Assembly: GCF_000764655.1 (NCBI RefSeq)
Contig: NZ_JRGL01000009.1
Location: 1-53,366, forward strand
DNA: 53,366 nucleotides
Direction: 5' to 3'
Source: Aeromonas aquatica
GTDB lineage: Bacteria > Pseudomonadota > Gammaproteobacteria > Enterobacterales > Aeromonadaceae
Positions 28,698 to 38,300 of the stretch are shown in pieces. The position numbers were made by a program, and so were the translations under genes. The notes under the pieces are model-generated. The model was not told the DNA's origin. It saw only the letters and a list, made by a program, of their open reading frames with translations, and did not search any database. Positions within the stretch are counted from its first letter, which is position 1, and each line of letters begins with the position of its first letter.

Positions 28698-30392
28698 ATG
28701 AAAAAGCCATTATCCATGCTCGCCATCCTGGTGGCTGTCAGCCCCCTCGCGCAGGCGTCACAGTCTCCTTTCTTCACCATCGTCGATGATGAGATCCAGG
28801 GTTATGCCACCGGGATCAGCGAGGATGGCAGCCAGCTCGTCGGGATCAACACCAAAAACAATCAGGCCGACTACTTCTCCACGGTGCCCTTTGCCGACTT
28901 CCTGGTCGACCGGTTCCGGTTTGATGACAAGTGCATGCTCTCCGACAACGCCTGTGACGCCTTCTGGGGGGAGACTGAGCCCGGCTTTGCACATCAATGG
29001 CGCACCGACTTTCTGGATGACATCGATCAACGCAGCAACGTGGGAGGCGAGGGCGGTAGCGAGTCCGATGGCCTGATCACCGCACTGGGCGAAACCGCAT
29101 CCACGCGGGTGGGCTACCAGATCCAAGAAAAGACCTCAGGCAAGGTGACTGGCATGAAACTGCGCACCGCCTTTGCCGTCATCGACAATGGTGCCCCCGT
29201 TTTCCTCTTCGATGAGGCCAGCGATGAGAACCATGAACCGCATAGTCTGAGCGTGGCGACCGGCATCAAGCGGCTGGATGACGATGAGCTCCTGGTGTTT
29301 GGCACCTCGGCCACGGGCCGAAACAAATCGCACTCGGTGGATGACGAGCCCTATGAATTTTGTTTCGCTGGACTCGATGACAAGGAGGAGGACGAGAACG
29401 CATTCAGGGAACTCAGCGAATACCGCTATTGCCCGGGGGTCGATACCCAGGCCAGCTTCTGGTGGCTGAAAAATGACGGCAGCCTCAAGGAGCTGCTGCT
29501 GCCCGAGCAGTATGCCTCCGGCGACAACCAGAGCGAGGCGCTGCAGACGGCTTCCGTCCTGGGCGTCGCCGAGGTATTCGATGGTAGAGACTGGTTTGGT
29601 GTGGGTTACAGCACAGTCGTTACAGGAAATGAGGAGCAGGTAGCCCTGCGGGGGCGTAACCTCGCGACCTACTGGCAACTGGATCTGGAGGGGACTGGCA
29701 AGGTGCACGAGACCACCGTCATTCCGTTGCCCGCCGGGGAGCCGGGGGGCGATCTGCGCCACACCTGGGCGGTCGGCATCAATGAGAATGGTTATGTGAT
29801 AGGTAACCAGCGCCAGGCAACCGCGAAGGGGGAAAATCGCCCGGTGGAGATGTTTGTCTTCAACCTGGCCACCCCCGAGGTGGCAGCCGTCGTTCCCCTG
29901 CAAGACGACCCCATCGTCGGTGCCGGCTCCGAGGCGGCGGCGATCAACGACCACGACATGGTGGTGGGTTGGCGGGATGCCCGTGGCCAGGATGACAACG
30001 TCGTCGATGGCGCTGCCAATCGCCTGCAGGAGGCCTTCCTGCTCGATGCCCCGACCGGCAATAACTGGTACATCAACGACCTTATCTGCGGATTGGACGA
30101 CGATGGCGAGAAGCTGTGCCAGCAGAACGGTTTCTACTATCACATCGCCAATGCCGTCGACATCAGCAGCGATGGCACCGTCGCCGCCACGGCCTATCGC
30201 TACAGCAGTGAGAGCGATCTCAACGAACGCATCAACGAGACGGTCGTCAGCGTCAGGCTGGTGCCGGTCGAGAAAGATTACGAGGGTGACACACCCGAAG
30301 ATTATGAGGTCAGCGAGGACGGTGGCGGCAGCGCGTTCTGGCTGATGTTGTTGATGCTGCCCTTCGTCTGGTGGCGCCGTTACCAGCGGTAA
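28698..30392 (+). CDS. DUF3466-like secreted protein with GlyGly-CTERM-type tail
   Basis: A 564-residue protein with a signal peptide (MKKPLSMLAILVAVSPLAQA-SQ). The body repeats short units with a conserved flavour (ISEDGSQLVG, INENGYVIGNQR, INDHDMVVGWRD, ISSDGTVAATAYR), as in proteins of the DUF3466/extracellular-repeat type; several suggest a beta-propeller. The C-terminus is GGGSAFWLMLLMLPFVWWRRYQR in two parts: a glycine run, one hydrophobic segment and basic residues, the layout of GlyGly-CTERM sorting signals processed by rhombosortase. It is probably exported and surface-bound or released. I chose ATG 28698; the frame extends further upstream. Function unknown. Confidence 0.85.
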   Translation: MKKPLSMLAILVAVSPLAQASQSPFFTIVDDEIQGYATGISEDGSQLVGINTKNNQADYFSTVPFADFLVDRFRFDDKCMLSDNACDAFWGETEPGFAHQWRTDFLDDIDQRSNVGGEGGSESDGLITALGETASTRVGYQIQEKTSGKVTGMKLRTAFAVIDNGAPVFLFDEASDENHEPHSLSVATGIKRLDDDELLVFGTSATGRNKSHSVDDEPYEFCFAGLDDKEEDENAFRELSEYRYCPGVDTQASFWWLKNDGSLKELLLPEQYASGDNQSEALQTASVLGVAEVFDGRDWFGVGYSTVVTGNEEQVALRGRNLATYWQLDLEGTGKVHETTVIPLPAGEPGGDLRHTWAVGINENGYVIGNQRQATAKGENRPVEMFVFNLATPEVAAVVPLQDDPIVGAGSEAAAINDHDMVVGWRDARGQDDNVVDGAANRLQEAFLLDAPTGNNWYINDLICGLDDDGEKLCQQNGFYYHIANAVDISSDGTVAATAYRYSSESDLNERINETVVSVRLVPVEKDYEGDTPEDYEVSEDGGGSAFWLMLLMLPFVWWRRYQR

Positions 30393-30545
30393 CAGTGAAC
30401 CTGACAGAGGGTGGTGTGCAGTGCTGCCATGAGTGACATCGCCCCTCATTTCTGTGCCATCGTTAGGGTCGACGGCTCAACCTTCACCCGCCGTGGGTAT
30501 CAATCCGGCATCGACCGGTGTTTCTACATAAAGGGAGACTTTTCC

Positions 30546-30971
30546 ATGTTCAAGCCTTATCTACTTCCACTCTTGCTGCTCGGTGGCATGGCTGCTGCGG
30601 CGACCCCTCCGGCGTCCGACGAGCCTATGATCAAGGGCGACATCACCAAGGCCCAGTTTATGGACAGGGCAGAGAAGCGTTTCGTCAGGCGGGACACGAA
30701 TGGTGATGGCATTCTGCAGGTGGCCGAGAAGGAGGCGGCCATGGCGAAGATGCATGAGATGATGAAACAGGCGGGCAAGATCCCCTCCGACAAGATGGCC
30801 AAGATGAAACCCATGAATGACACGACCAAGGCACAATTCATGGTGCGGCAGGAGAAGATATTCAGCCATCTCGACAAGAATGGTGACGGCGTCATCAGCG
30901 AAGCAGAAAGAAGTGCGATGAAGGAAAAGATGCAGCAGCACCGGCAGGATATGGACGATCCAGCCATGTGA
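30546..30971 (+). CDS. Secreted EF-hand protein
   Basis: A 141-residue protein with a signal peptide (MFKPYLLPLLLLGGMAAAA). It has two canonical EF-hand loops, DTNGDGILQVAE (about residue 55) and DKNGDGVISEAE (about residue 112), each inside a repeat with the form TKAQFM-R-EK-F. The two halves look duplicated. It probably binds calcium in the periplasm. GGGAGA lies just before ATG 30546. It has no obvious partner; it is 153 nt after the DUF3466-like gene. Confidence 0.85.
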   Translation: MFKPYLLPLLLLGGMAAAATPPASDEPMIKGDITKAQFMDRAEKRFVRRDTNGDGILQVAEKEAAMAKMHEMMKQAGKIPSDKMAKMKPMNDTTKAQFMVRQEKIFSHLDKNGDGVISEAERSAMKEKMQQHRQDMDDPAM

Positions 30972-31113
30972 TGGCGAGGGAGCCAAGTCTTGCTTGAGTA
31001 CTGCACAGCAAGCAGGCCATGGCTTCCAACATTGGGGTCGCCAAGTCAGCGACTGGCATTATCCGCCAGCCCAACAGGCTGGTTTGTTCACCGACAATCG
31101 AGTGGGAAATCGG

Positions 31114-31140
31114 AGGCCCTGCATCAGCAGGGCTTTTTTA
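31114..31140 (+). terminator. Intrinsic terminator after the EF-hand gene
   Basis: GCCCTGC/GCAGGGC arms around ATCA, extended by weak pairs, then TTTTTTATT. It is 140 nt after the EF-hand stop and overlaps the stop of the VOC fragment on the other strand. Confidence 0.8.
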
Positions 31141-31396
31141 TTGCGATGAACGCTTCAGCCTCGCCGCCTCTATGGCCGCGATGTCGATCTTGCTCATCTG
31201 CATCATCGCCTGAATGGGTGCCTGGCGCCTGGCTGCGGCGAGATCGGGGTCGGCAATCGCTTGGGTCAGGGCGATCGGGGTGACCTGCCATGACAAGCCC
31301 CATTTGTCACTGCACCAGCCACACTCGTTCACCTGGTCGCCGTTGTCGATGATGGCGTGCCAGTCGCGACTCGTCTCGGCCTGGGAGGGTGAATAA
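31138..31396 (-). pseudogene. C-terminal fragment of a VOC/PhnB-like protein
   Basis: About 83 residues closely match the last half of the intact VOC protein encoded at 32295-32780: CGWC-DKWGLSWQ-TP-ALTQAIADPDLAAAR followed by MMQMSKIDIA-IEAAR. The N-terminal half is missing; upstream of about 31396 the reading frame enters unrelated sequence. It carries a two-residue insertion (QA/PI region) relative to the intact copy. It is a broken paralogue, probably from a duplication followed by deletion. No useful start codon belongs to it. Confidence 0.82.
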
Positions 31397-31485
31397 GCCA
31401 TAAGCCCTGTGTAAAAGCCTCCGTTTTTTAGAGCTCGGTTTGTATCGGGTCTCGGTGACAAGTGGTTTCCAGCCGGTTTGTTGCG

Positions 31486-31790
31486 TCAGAAGCTGTGTTC
31501 GGGGTCAGGGAAGGATCCCGCCTCGACATCGGTAGCGTAGTTGCACGCCGCCTGGTGCAGCAGGGGGCGCATGTCGGCGTACTGCTTGACGAATCGTGGC
31601 AGACGCCCGGTTCGCAATCCCGCCATATCTTGCCAGACCAGCATCTGGGCATCGCAGTGGACTCGGGTGCCTATGCCTACGGTGGGGATGGCGACCGCCG
31701 CCGTGATCTTCTCGGCCACCTCGACCGGTACCATCTCTATGAGCAGGGCAAAGGCACCGGCGGCTTCGAAGGCGAGGGCGCGCCCTCGAA
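31486..31790 (-). pseudogene. C-terminal fragment of PanB
   Basis: Roughly the last 100 residues of 3-methyl-2-oxobutanoate hydroxymethyltransferase are readable: ALAFEAAGAFALLIEMVPVE, VAEKITAAVAIPTVGIG, then RLPRFVKQYADM and VEAGSFPDPEHSF. The family has about 260 residues, so the N-terminal 60% is missing. The normally strict GIGAG motif has become GIGTR, which suggests decay. It is cut at its 5' side near 31785, where an Lrp fragment on the other strand begins. PanB makes ketopantoate for coenzyme A; an intact copy presumably lies elsewhere. Confidence 0.82.
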
Positions 31791-32117
31791 GAGACGGGAG
31801 TGATCAGGGGCTATCGCGCGCAGCTCGATCCCGGCAACCTCGGCCTTAACTTCTCCGCCATCGTGTTTGTCACCCTGAGGGAGGGGGATCGCCAGGCCGT
31901 CGCCACTTTCGAACAAGCCCTCGTGGCGATCCCTCAGGTCATCCAGGCGCAGCGGTTGTTTGGCGATCCCGATTACTTGCTAAACGTCATTACCCGGGAT
32001 CTTCCCGCCTTCCAGCGTTTGTATGATGCGCAGTTGTCGGCCCTGCCCAGTGTCCAGCGTCTCACCTCTACCCTCGTCATGAAGAGCGTCGTGCAAGACA
32101 GGCCTCTGCCGTTATGA
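31782..32117 (+). pseudogene. C-terminal fragment of an Lrp/AsnC-family regulator
   Basis: The frame reads ALEETGVIRGYRAQLDPGNL and continues through the ligand-binding (RAM) domain to the stop: SAIVFVTL, FEQALVAIPQVIQAQRLFGD, PDYLLNVITRDLPAFQRLYD. The N-terminal helix-turn-helix (about 45 residues) is missing, and the codons before ALEETG do not resemble it. A GTG at 31800 could start a DNA-binding-less protein, but no good ribosome site is seen. It abuts the PanB fragment tail to tail near 31785. Confidence 0.78.
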
Positions 32118-32210
32118 AGGGGAGAGGAAACGTTCCGTGATGATGCCAGTCATCTGCCGATATGCAGGTTCATGGGCGGGCAGCTGCCTGTTGTTTAGCT
32201 TCACGCCAGT

Positions 32211-32246
32211 AAAAAGCCCCCGTCAATTGACGGGGGCTTTGCATTT
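32211..32246 (-). terminator. Terminator of the VOC gene
   Basis: A 28-bp perfect palindrome (arms AAAGCCCCCGTCAA / TTGACGGGGGCTTT). On the minus strand it continues into TTTTT. It lies 49 nt past the VOC stop. Confidence 0.85.
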
Positions 32247-32294
32247 TCGCAGAGTGCGGGTCAGTGCATGGGGCATACAACGACGATGGAGGCC

Positions 32295-32780
32295 TCAGCC
32301 ACGCCGCGCTGCCTCTATGGTGGCGATATCGATCTTGCTCATCTGCATCATGGCCTCGAACGCGCGCCTGGCGGCGGCGAGGTCGGGGTCGGCAATCGCC
32401 TGGGTCAGGGCGAGGGGCGTGATCTGCCATGACAGGCCCCATTTGTCCTGGCACCAGCCGCACTCGCTCGCCTGGCCGCCGTTGTCGATGATGGCATGCC
32501 AGTAGCGATCCGTCTCGGCCTGGGTCTCGGTGGCTATCTGAAACGAGAACGCCCAGCTGTGCTTGACTCCTGGTCCGCCATTGAGGCCGAGGCAGGGTAT
32601 GCCCATCAGGGTGAATTCGACCGTCAGCAGATCCCCCCGTTTGCCCGACGGATAGTCTGCCGGGGCGCGACACAGTGCGCCGACGGACGAGTCGGGAAAG
32701 GTGCTGGCATAAAACCGCGCCGCCTCTTCGGCATCATGGTCGTACCAGAGGCAAATTCTGTTCTTCGCTGATTGCATCAT
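32295..32780 (-). CDS. VOC family protein (PhnB/3-demethylubiquinone-like)
   Basis: A 161-residue single-domain protein of the glyoxalase/bleomycin-resistance fold, PhnB-like group: ICLWYDHDAEEAARFYASTF at the start, TVEFTLMGIPCLGLNGGP in the middle, and CGWCQDKWGLSWQITPLAL. Members have no agreed function and are common in operons for small-molecule handling. ACGGAGAAA sits before ATG 32780. A broken copy lies 0.9 kb to the left. Confidence 0.88.
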   Translation of the reverse strand: MMQSAKNRICLWYDHDAEEAARFYASTFPDSSVGALCRAPADYPSGKRGDLLTVEFTLMGIPCLGLNGGPGVKHSWAFSFQIATETQAETDRYWHAIIDNGGQASECGWCQDKWGLSWQITPLALTQAIADPDLAAARRAFEAMMQMSKIDIATIEAARRG

Positions 32781-32843
32781 CTCAATTTCTCCGTTGATAA
32801 ACCGCCTTTCGCCGCCGTCAAGGAGCGAACACTGCGCTGCAGA

Positions 32844-33512
32844 TCACCATCTCTCATCGGCCATCTGCTGGCGCCTTGCCAGCTCCCTCTCGCTCGGCTC
32901 GTTACCCGGGAAGGTGCCGGGCTGGATGTGGCCGTCCAGCACATAGGTGCTCATCACCACGCCGGTGTTTGATACCAAAGAGCGGACGAGCCGCAGCGCC
33001 GAGGGGCTGGCGCGCTCGCCGAACAGGCGCTTGCCTCGTCCAAGCACCAGGGGGAAGGTCCACAGGTTGTATTCGTCGATCAGGGACGCGGCCTGGAGCG
33101 TCTGGATCAGCTGGCTGCTGCCAATCGTCTGAAGATCGGGGCCGGGCTGGGCCTTGAGCGCGGCGATGGCCGAGACGACATCCCCCTGCAGCAGGCTCGA
33201 ATTGTGCCAATGAAGGTGCGTCAGGGTGCGCGAGGCGACGTGTTTCCTGGCCGCATTGAGGGTCCTGGCGATCGGGTGTTCCGCCGACTGATAAGGCCAG
33301 TAGGCCTCGAAGATCTGATAAGTCCGGCGGCCGAGCACCAGCTCGCGATCCTTGCCGTCAAAGCCCGCGGCCGAGATGTCCATGCCGGGATCTGCATAGC
33401 CGACCATCCAGCCGCCGAGGCCAAAGCCACCGGTGGGATCTTCTGCTGGTCCGCCGGGGGCCTGCATGATGCCGTCGAGGGAGACGAAGGCAGAGACGAT
33501 GAGTCTTCTCAT
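32844..33512 (-). CDS. DHFR-like reductase (RibD C-terminal family)
   Basis: A 222-residue protein of the RibD C-terminal/dihydrofolate reductase-like family. MRRLIVSAFVSLDGIMQAPG is the family start, LVLGRRTYQIFEAYWP the nucleotide-binding region, and DLQTIGSSQLIQTL with LIDEYNLWTFPLVLGRGKRLF completes the domain. It probably reduces an unknown substrate with NADPH. AGGAGCATCCTG precedes ATG 33512. It is 63 nt upstream of the VOC gene on the same strand and probably co-transcribed with it. Confidence 0.9.
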   Translation of the reverse strand: MRRLIVSAFVSLDGIMQAPGGPAEDPTGGFGLGGWMVGYADPGMDISAAGFDGKDRELVLGRRTYQIFEAYWPYQSAEHPIARTLNAARKHVASRTLTHLHWHNSSLLQGDVVSAIAALKAQPGPDLQTIGSSQLIQTLQAASLIDEYNLWTFPLVLGRGKRLFGERASPSALRLVRSLVSNTGVVMSTYVLDGHIQPGTFPGNEPSERELARRQQMADERW

Positions 33513-33604
33513 CAGGATGCTCCTGTGGTGCGAGTGGGCCTGGTGCCGGGCTCAAACCGACGGCGGCTGAGCCTGTAGTACATGAGCAAGTGCCATGCTG
33601 CCCG

Positions 33605-33811
33605 CTACTGGGGGGTGGTCGCCGAGGCTGCCGTCTCGGTACTTTGCATGGCGGCGCTCAGCTCCAGCTTGAATTGATCCAGCTGCGCCTTGGCCTGTTG
33701 GGCCTGCTCTGCCTGGAGCTTCCCCGTGGTGGCCGCGGTGCCGGCCAGCTCGGGGCCGCAGCCGCCGAGCAGCAGGGCGATGAGGGGCAACAGGTATCTG
33801 GATATCGACAT
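33605..33811 (-). CDS. Small lipoprotein, 68 residues
   Basis: MSISRYLLPLIALLLGGCGP is a lipoprotein signal peptide with the lipobox LGGC, so Cys18 should be lipidated. The mature part is a Gln/Ala-rich helix (KLQAEQAQQAKAQLDQFKLE), possibly a coiled coil. GGGAGAAC precedes the ATG. The gene is short, but start, ribosome site and signal peptide agree. Function unknown. It lies upstream of the DHFR-like gene by 92 nt on the same strand. Confidence 0.72.
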   Translation of the reverse strand: MSISRYLLPLIALLLGGCGPELAGTAATTGKLQAEQAQQAKAQLDQFKLELSAAMQSTETAASATTPQ

Positions 33812-34100
33812 GGGTTCTCCCGTCTGTCTCGTGGTGCCATCATCTGCGCCCTGCTCTTGTGGGGTCGCCCAAGGTTTGAGTGTAGCGGCAGCCTGACGCA
33901 GGCCACCGGTTCGGCGAGGTGTTGGTAGCGATACGCCAGGCGGATCCGAAGTGCAGGGTCTTCTTTGCCGTTCTTTGAGGCAACTTATCCAAGTCGGGGA
34001 GGGGAGTTGCCCCATCCAGGTGCCGGGGCCTGATCTGACCGAGCGTCTGTTGAAGGGGTTGTCAGCGGGTTGTTCCTGTGACCGAACCCGGATGCCCGGC
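33812..34100. other. Intergenic stretch with no recognised gene
   Basis: About 290 nt between the small lipoprotein gene and the terminator of the EAL gene. No frame resembles a family. It should contain the lipoprotein promoter. No other structure stood out. Confidence 0.4.
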
Positions 34101-34133
34101 AATAAAAACGCCGATCACAGGATCGGCGTCTTG
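34101..34133 (-). terminator. Intrinsic terminator of the kinase/EAL operon
   Basis: Arms ACGCCGATC / GATCGGCGT around ACAG; on the minus strand the right arm is followed by TTTTATT. It lies 17 nt past the EAL-gene stop. Confidence 0.88.
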
Positions 34134-34149
34134 TTGGTCGGCGCTGGCG

Positions 34150-35358
34150 CTATGCCCGCGGGACAGGGCCGGTGGCCCGCCAGCGGCTGTGCCACAGGGC
34201 CAGCTGATCGCGCGGCATGGGGTGCCCCACGTAATAGCCCTGGCACTCGTCGCACCCAAGGCGAGCCAGCTGATCCCAGGTTCCCTCGTCCTCCACCCCC
34301 TCGGCGACTGACTTGAGGCCTATCTTGTGCGCCAGGATCAGGGTCGACTCTATGATGGCGAGCCGCACCGGATCCTCATGGCAGCGATCGACGAAGCTGC
34401 GATCCAGCTTGAGCTCGGTGAAGGGCAGCTGGTTGAGCTGCTGCATCGAGGAGTAGCCGGTGCCAAAGTCATCGATGGAGAGGCCAAAGCCGTGCATCCG
34501 CAGCCGGCTTAGTCGCTCGAGGGATTGGCCGAGATCCTTGACGAAGGCGCTCTCTGTTACCTCCAGGGTGATGAGCTCGGGAGCGATCCCCCTCGATTCG
34601 CACAACGCGAGCAAGCGATCGCACAGATCCCCCTCGACCAGGCTGACGCTGGAGAGATTCATCGACAGCCTGATGGTCGAGCTGGCCGCCAGCCAGCCCT
34701 CCAGATCCCTCAGGCCTTGCTCGATGAGGTGCTCGGTCAAGGGGTCGATGAGGCCACTCTCCTCGGCCAAGGGGATGAAACGAGCGGGCGCTATGATGCC
34801 AAGGGTCGGGTGCTGCCAGCGGGCCAGCGCCTCCACCCCCAGCCACTCGCCGGTGGCGAGGCTCACTTTGGGCTGATACCAGGGCACTATTTCCCCCAGC
34901 GCCAGCGCCCTGGCGAGATCGGCTGCCTCGATGAGCGGACCTGTACCCGCCTGCTGCCGGCTGTCATCCGGCGCCCAGCTGGCGAGCAGCTCGGCGAGTC
35001 GCCCCAGGCTGGCGGGCTTATCCAGCCGGCCGAGCACCCGCAGGCCGTAGGCGTCGCTCATCCGTCGCACCGCCTCGACCACGTCCTCCTCGAGGGCGCT
35101 CACCAGTATGATGCCACCGCGAAACCCGTTCAGGGAGAGGCGGCGCAGCAGTGCCATGCCATCCATACCGGGCATGCGCAGATCGCAGAGGAGGATATCT
35201 ACCTGCTGCTGTTGGCACAGGGCCAGCGCTGCCTCGCCATCTGCGGCCTCCAGCGGTACCCGGTAACCCAGGGCCTGGATCTGGTGCATCAGTACCTTGC
35301 GCTGAAAGGCGTTGTCTTCCACCACCAGAAGGGAAATGTCAGAGGGGAGGTTGTTCAT
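34150..35358 (-). CDS. Receiver-EAL cyclic-di-GMP phosphodiesterase (RocR-like)
   Basis: A 402-residue response regulator. Residues 8-125 are a receiver with VVEDNAFQRK, phosphoacceptor Asp in LLCDLRMPGMDG, and K in RLDKPAS. Residues 145-395 are an EAL domain. All catalytic or metal positions seem present: VEALARW, SMNLSS, LEVTES, SIDDFGTGYSS (loop 6), LKLDRSF, AEGVED and CQGYYVG. It should hydrolyse c-di-GMP to pGpG when phosphorylated. Architecture and length fit Pseudomonas RocR. Its start overlaps the kinase gene by 20 nt, which implies coupled translation and that the kinase is its partner. Confidence 0.93.
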   Translation of the reverse strand: MNNLPSDISLLVVEDNAFQRKVLMHQIQALGYRVPLEAADGEAALALCQQQQVDILLCDLRMPGMDGMALLRRLSLNGFRGGIILVSALEEDVVEAVRRMSDAYGLRVLGRLDKPASLGRLAELLASWAPDDSRQQAGTGPLIEAADLARALALGEIVPWYQPKVSLATGEWLGVEALARWQHPTLGIIAPARFIPLAEESGLIDPLTEHLIEQGLRDLEGWLAASSTIRLSMNLSSVSLVEGDLCDRLLALCESRGIAPELITLEVTESAFVKDLGQSLERLSRLRMHGFGLSIDDFGTGYSSMQQLNQLPFTELKLDRSFVDRCHEDPVRLAIIESTLILAHKIGLKSVAEGVEDEGTWDQLARLGCDECQGYYVGHPMPRDQLALWHSRWRATGPVPRA

Positions 35359-38300
35359 TGAGCCATGCTCCTATCTCGCTGCCGATCGCCTGCATCCTGC
35401 CTTGCAGTCGACGCACCAGCTCGGCCAATGGCGCCGCTTGTTGCTGCTTGCAGCAGTGCTCCACGGCCTGTGCCAGCTCGGCCAGCTCGCTCTCGCCTGT
35501 CATCTGGGCCGCCCCCATGATGCTATGGGCCGCATTGAACAAGCGGTCCCACGCCAGCTCGGGTAGCGAGCCCTGCAGGCGCGCCAGATCGATACCGTTG
35601 CTGTTCACATATTCTGCCGCCAGGGTTCGGGCCACGGTTTCGCCGCCAAACAGGGCTATCCAGCGCTCCCTCATGGCGCTGCCTGCCGGCACTCCCGGGG
35701 CAAGCTCGGGTGCCGGCATCAGATACTCTCCCAGTATCCGACCGAGATCCTCCAGAGTGTAGGGCTTGTAGAGCATCTGGGTCATGCCAGCCCGGTCGCT
35801 CTGGCGACTCACCTCCCTGGAGGCATCCGCGGTCACGCCTATGATGGGTGCCGTCACCCCCAGATCACGCAGGGCCGCCGTCAGGCGGTAGCCATCGAGG
35901 GCGGGCATGTGGCAGTCGGTGAGCAGCAGATCGAAGTGGCCCTTCTGCCAGGCATCCAGCGCCAGCCTCCCGTTTTCACACAACTCGAACTCCACGCCAA
36001 GCAGGCTGAGCTGGCGTTGCAGCAGGGCACGGTTGATGGGGTGATCTTCGGCAACCAGCACCCGGCCTCTCAACCGCTGGATGGAGGGGGTTACCAGAGA
36101 CTCGCTGCCGTGTGGTGCTGTCAGTTCGAGGCAACTCTCCAGCAGCAGATCGGGGTAGAGAGGTTGGCTGCCAAGACGCAAACAGTGGCGTTGATGCAGG
36201 CTGGTGCGCAGGCTCTCCTGCTCGGACAGGAAGATGATGCGATGGCCCTGCAGCTCGGGCGTATCGAACGCCCCCTCCCTGTTCAGACTTTGTGGCGGGC
36301 AGAGCCGGTACAGATCGGCCTCGTCGAGCAGCAGCAACCCGGGGGCGAGGGATCCGCCTTGCTCGCAAAGCCGCACCTCGGCCCCGAAGCTGCGCAGCAG
36401 GGCTGCGCCATCGTACAGGGACGCCGACACCTGCCAGCGGCTGCCCGCCAGCGGCTTCTCCTCCCAGCGTGGCTCGGGCAGTGGCAGCGACAGTATGGCC
36501 CGGGTGCCCTGGCCGGGATCACTCTCGAGGCTGAGCTGGCCCCCCATCCGCTCGGCCAGATTGCGGCTGATGGCCAGCCCCAGCCCGGATCCCCCGAAGC
36601 GGCGACTGATGCTGGTCTCGCCCTGCTCGAAGGGATTGAAGAGGCGGGCCAACCGCTCGGGGGGGATGCCGATGCCGGTGTCTTCCACCCGCAACCACAG
36701 TCGCTGGTCCTGATAGGCCAGGGTGAGGGTGATGCCACCGCGTTCAGTGAACTTGATGGCATTGTGTAGCAGGTTGGAGAAGATCTGCTCCAGCCGGTTG
36801 GGATCGAGCTCGGCCCGATCCGGCAGGGCCGGATCCCACAGCAGCTGGACCTGCAACCCCTTCTGGCGGGCGGTGGCCACGTTGCTGCGCACCACGGCGC
36901 ACAGCACCTCGGCCAGGCGCACCGACCTTGGGTCCAGATGCAGCTGACCAGCCTCCATCTTGGAGTAGTCGAGGATGTCGTTGACCAGATAGAGCAGGTT
37001 GTTGGCGGAGCTGACCACGTTGCGCACCAGGTAGTGCTGATCCTCGCTGAGCTGACCTAATCGCAGCAACTCCAGCATGCCGTGCATGCCGGCGATGGGG
37101 GTACGCAGCTCGTGACTCATGGTGGCGAGGAACCGATCCCGGGCCTGGGTCGCCGCCTCGGCCTTCTGGCGCGCCTCCTCGAGCGCCCGCTGCTGGGCAT
37201 TCATCGCCGTGATGTCCTGCACCATGCCATACAGCACAGCATGGCCATCGAGTTGGCGCGTGACGTTGCCACGCACCTGCAGGGTACGTGCCTGGCCGTT
37301 CACCAGACGGGACGGGAAGCTGAGATCGACCCGGTTCTCTTCATTGAGCTGGCGTTCCAGCTCGGTGAGCAGCAGCGAGCGCAATTGCTCGTCAAGATGG
37401 GGGAACAGATCGTGGTACTGGTTGGTGAGCAGTTCCTCACGGGTGCGCAGATCCATCTCCTGATAGCCGGCGCTGACGTACTGGAAGTGCCCCTGACCCT
37501 CGCCCAGATACTGGAACTGGAACACGAAACCGGGAATGCTGTTGGTGAGCCGCGCCAGGCGAGCCTCGGCCTCCTTGGCGCGGGCCTGGGCATGCAATTG
37601 TTCGGTCGTGTCGGTGAGGACGGTGAGTATCCCCGCCTTTTCCCCATCCGGGCCCCGAAACAGCCGCTTGTGGTAGGTGATGAGTCGTTCGCTGCCATCG
37701 GACTGCCAGGCTTCCTGAGAGTGGAGATCCTCCCCGCTTTCCCACACCCGTGCATCTTCTCCCTGGATCCGCAGTATGACCTCAAAGGGCAGTATGTCGG
37801 TGAGCAGCGCCGCATAATCTCCGTGGGTGTCTGCGCCACCGAGGTAGAACTGGCGATATGCTCGGTTGGTGATGGTGATTTCCAGGTGTTCGTTGGTGAG
37901 CACCACCATGTTGGGCAGAGTGTCGAGCAGGGTCTCCATCAGCTGCAACTGGTGCGAGAGCTGCGCCTCGGCCCGCTGGCGCTGGCGTACCTCGCGGCTC
38001 AAGGAGCGGTTCCACAGGTAGCCCAGCAACGCCACTAGCAGTATGCCGACGATCATCCCGAGCACGATCCGCAGCAACTGGGTGCGGTTGATGCCGGTCT
38101 CAATCTTCAGGTTGAACCACTTGTCCTGCAGCAGTTGCATCTCCTGCGGGCTGACAGAACCCAGGGCCTTGTTGAGGATGCTGGCCAGCATGGGGTTGTC
38201 CTTGGCCACCGCCATCGCCATGGGCACGTCCAGCTCGTTGCCGCTGTAGGCGATGTGAAGTTTCAGGTCTGACCCACGGCGCAAGAGCTGCTCGTTGATG

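Noticed and set aside
31800..32117. Functional 105-residue Lrp-type protein from GTG 31800
   Set aside because: It lacks the DNA-binding half and a ribosome site, and it adjoins two other fragments, so it was treated as a pseudogene.
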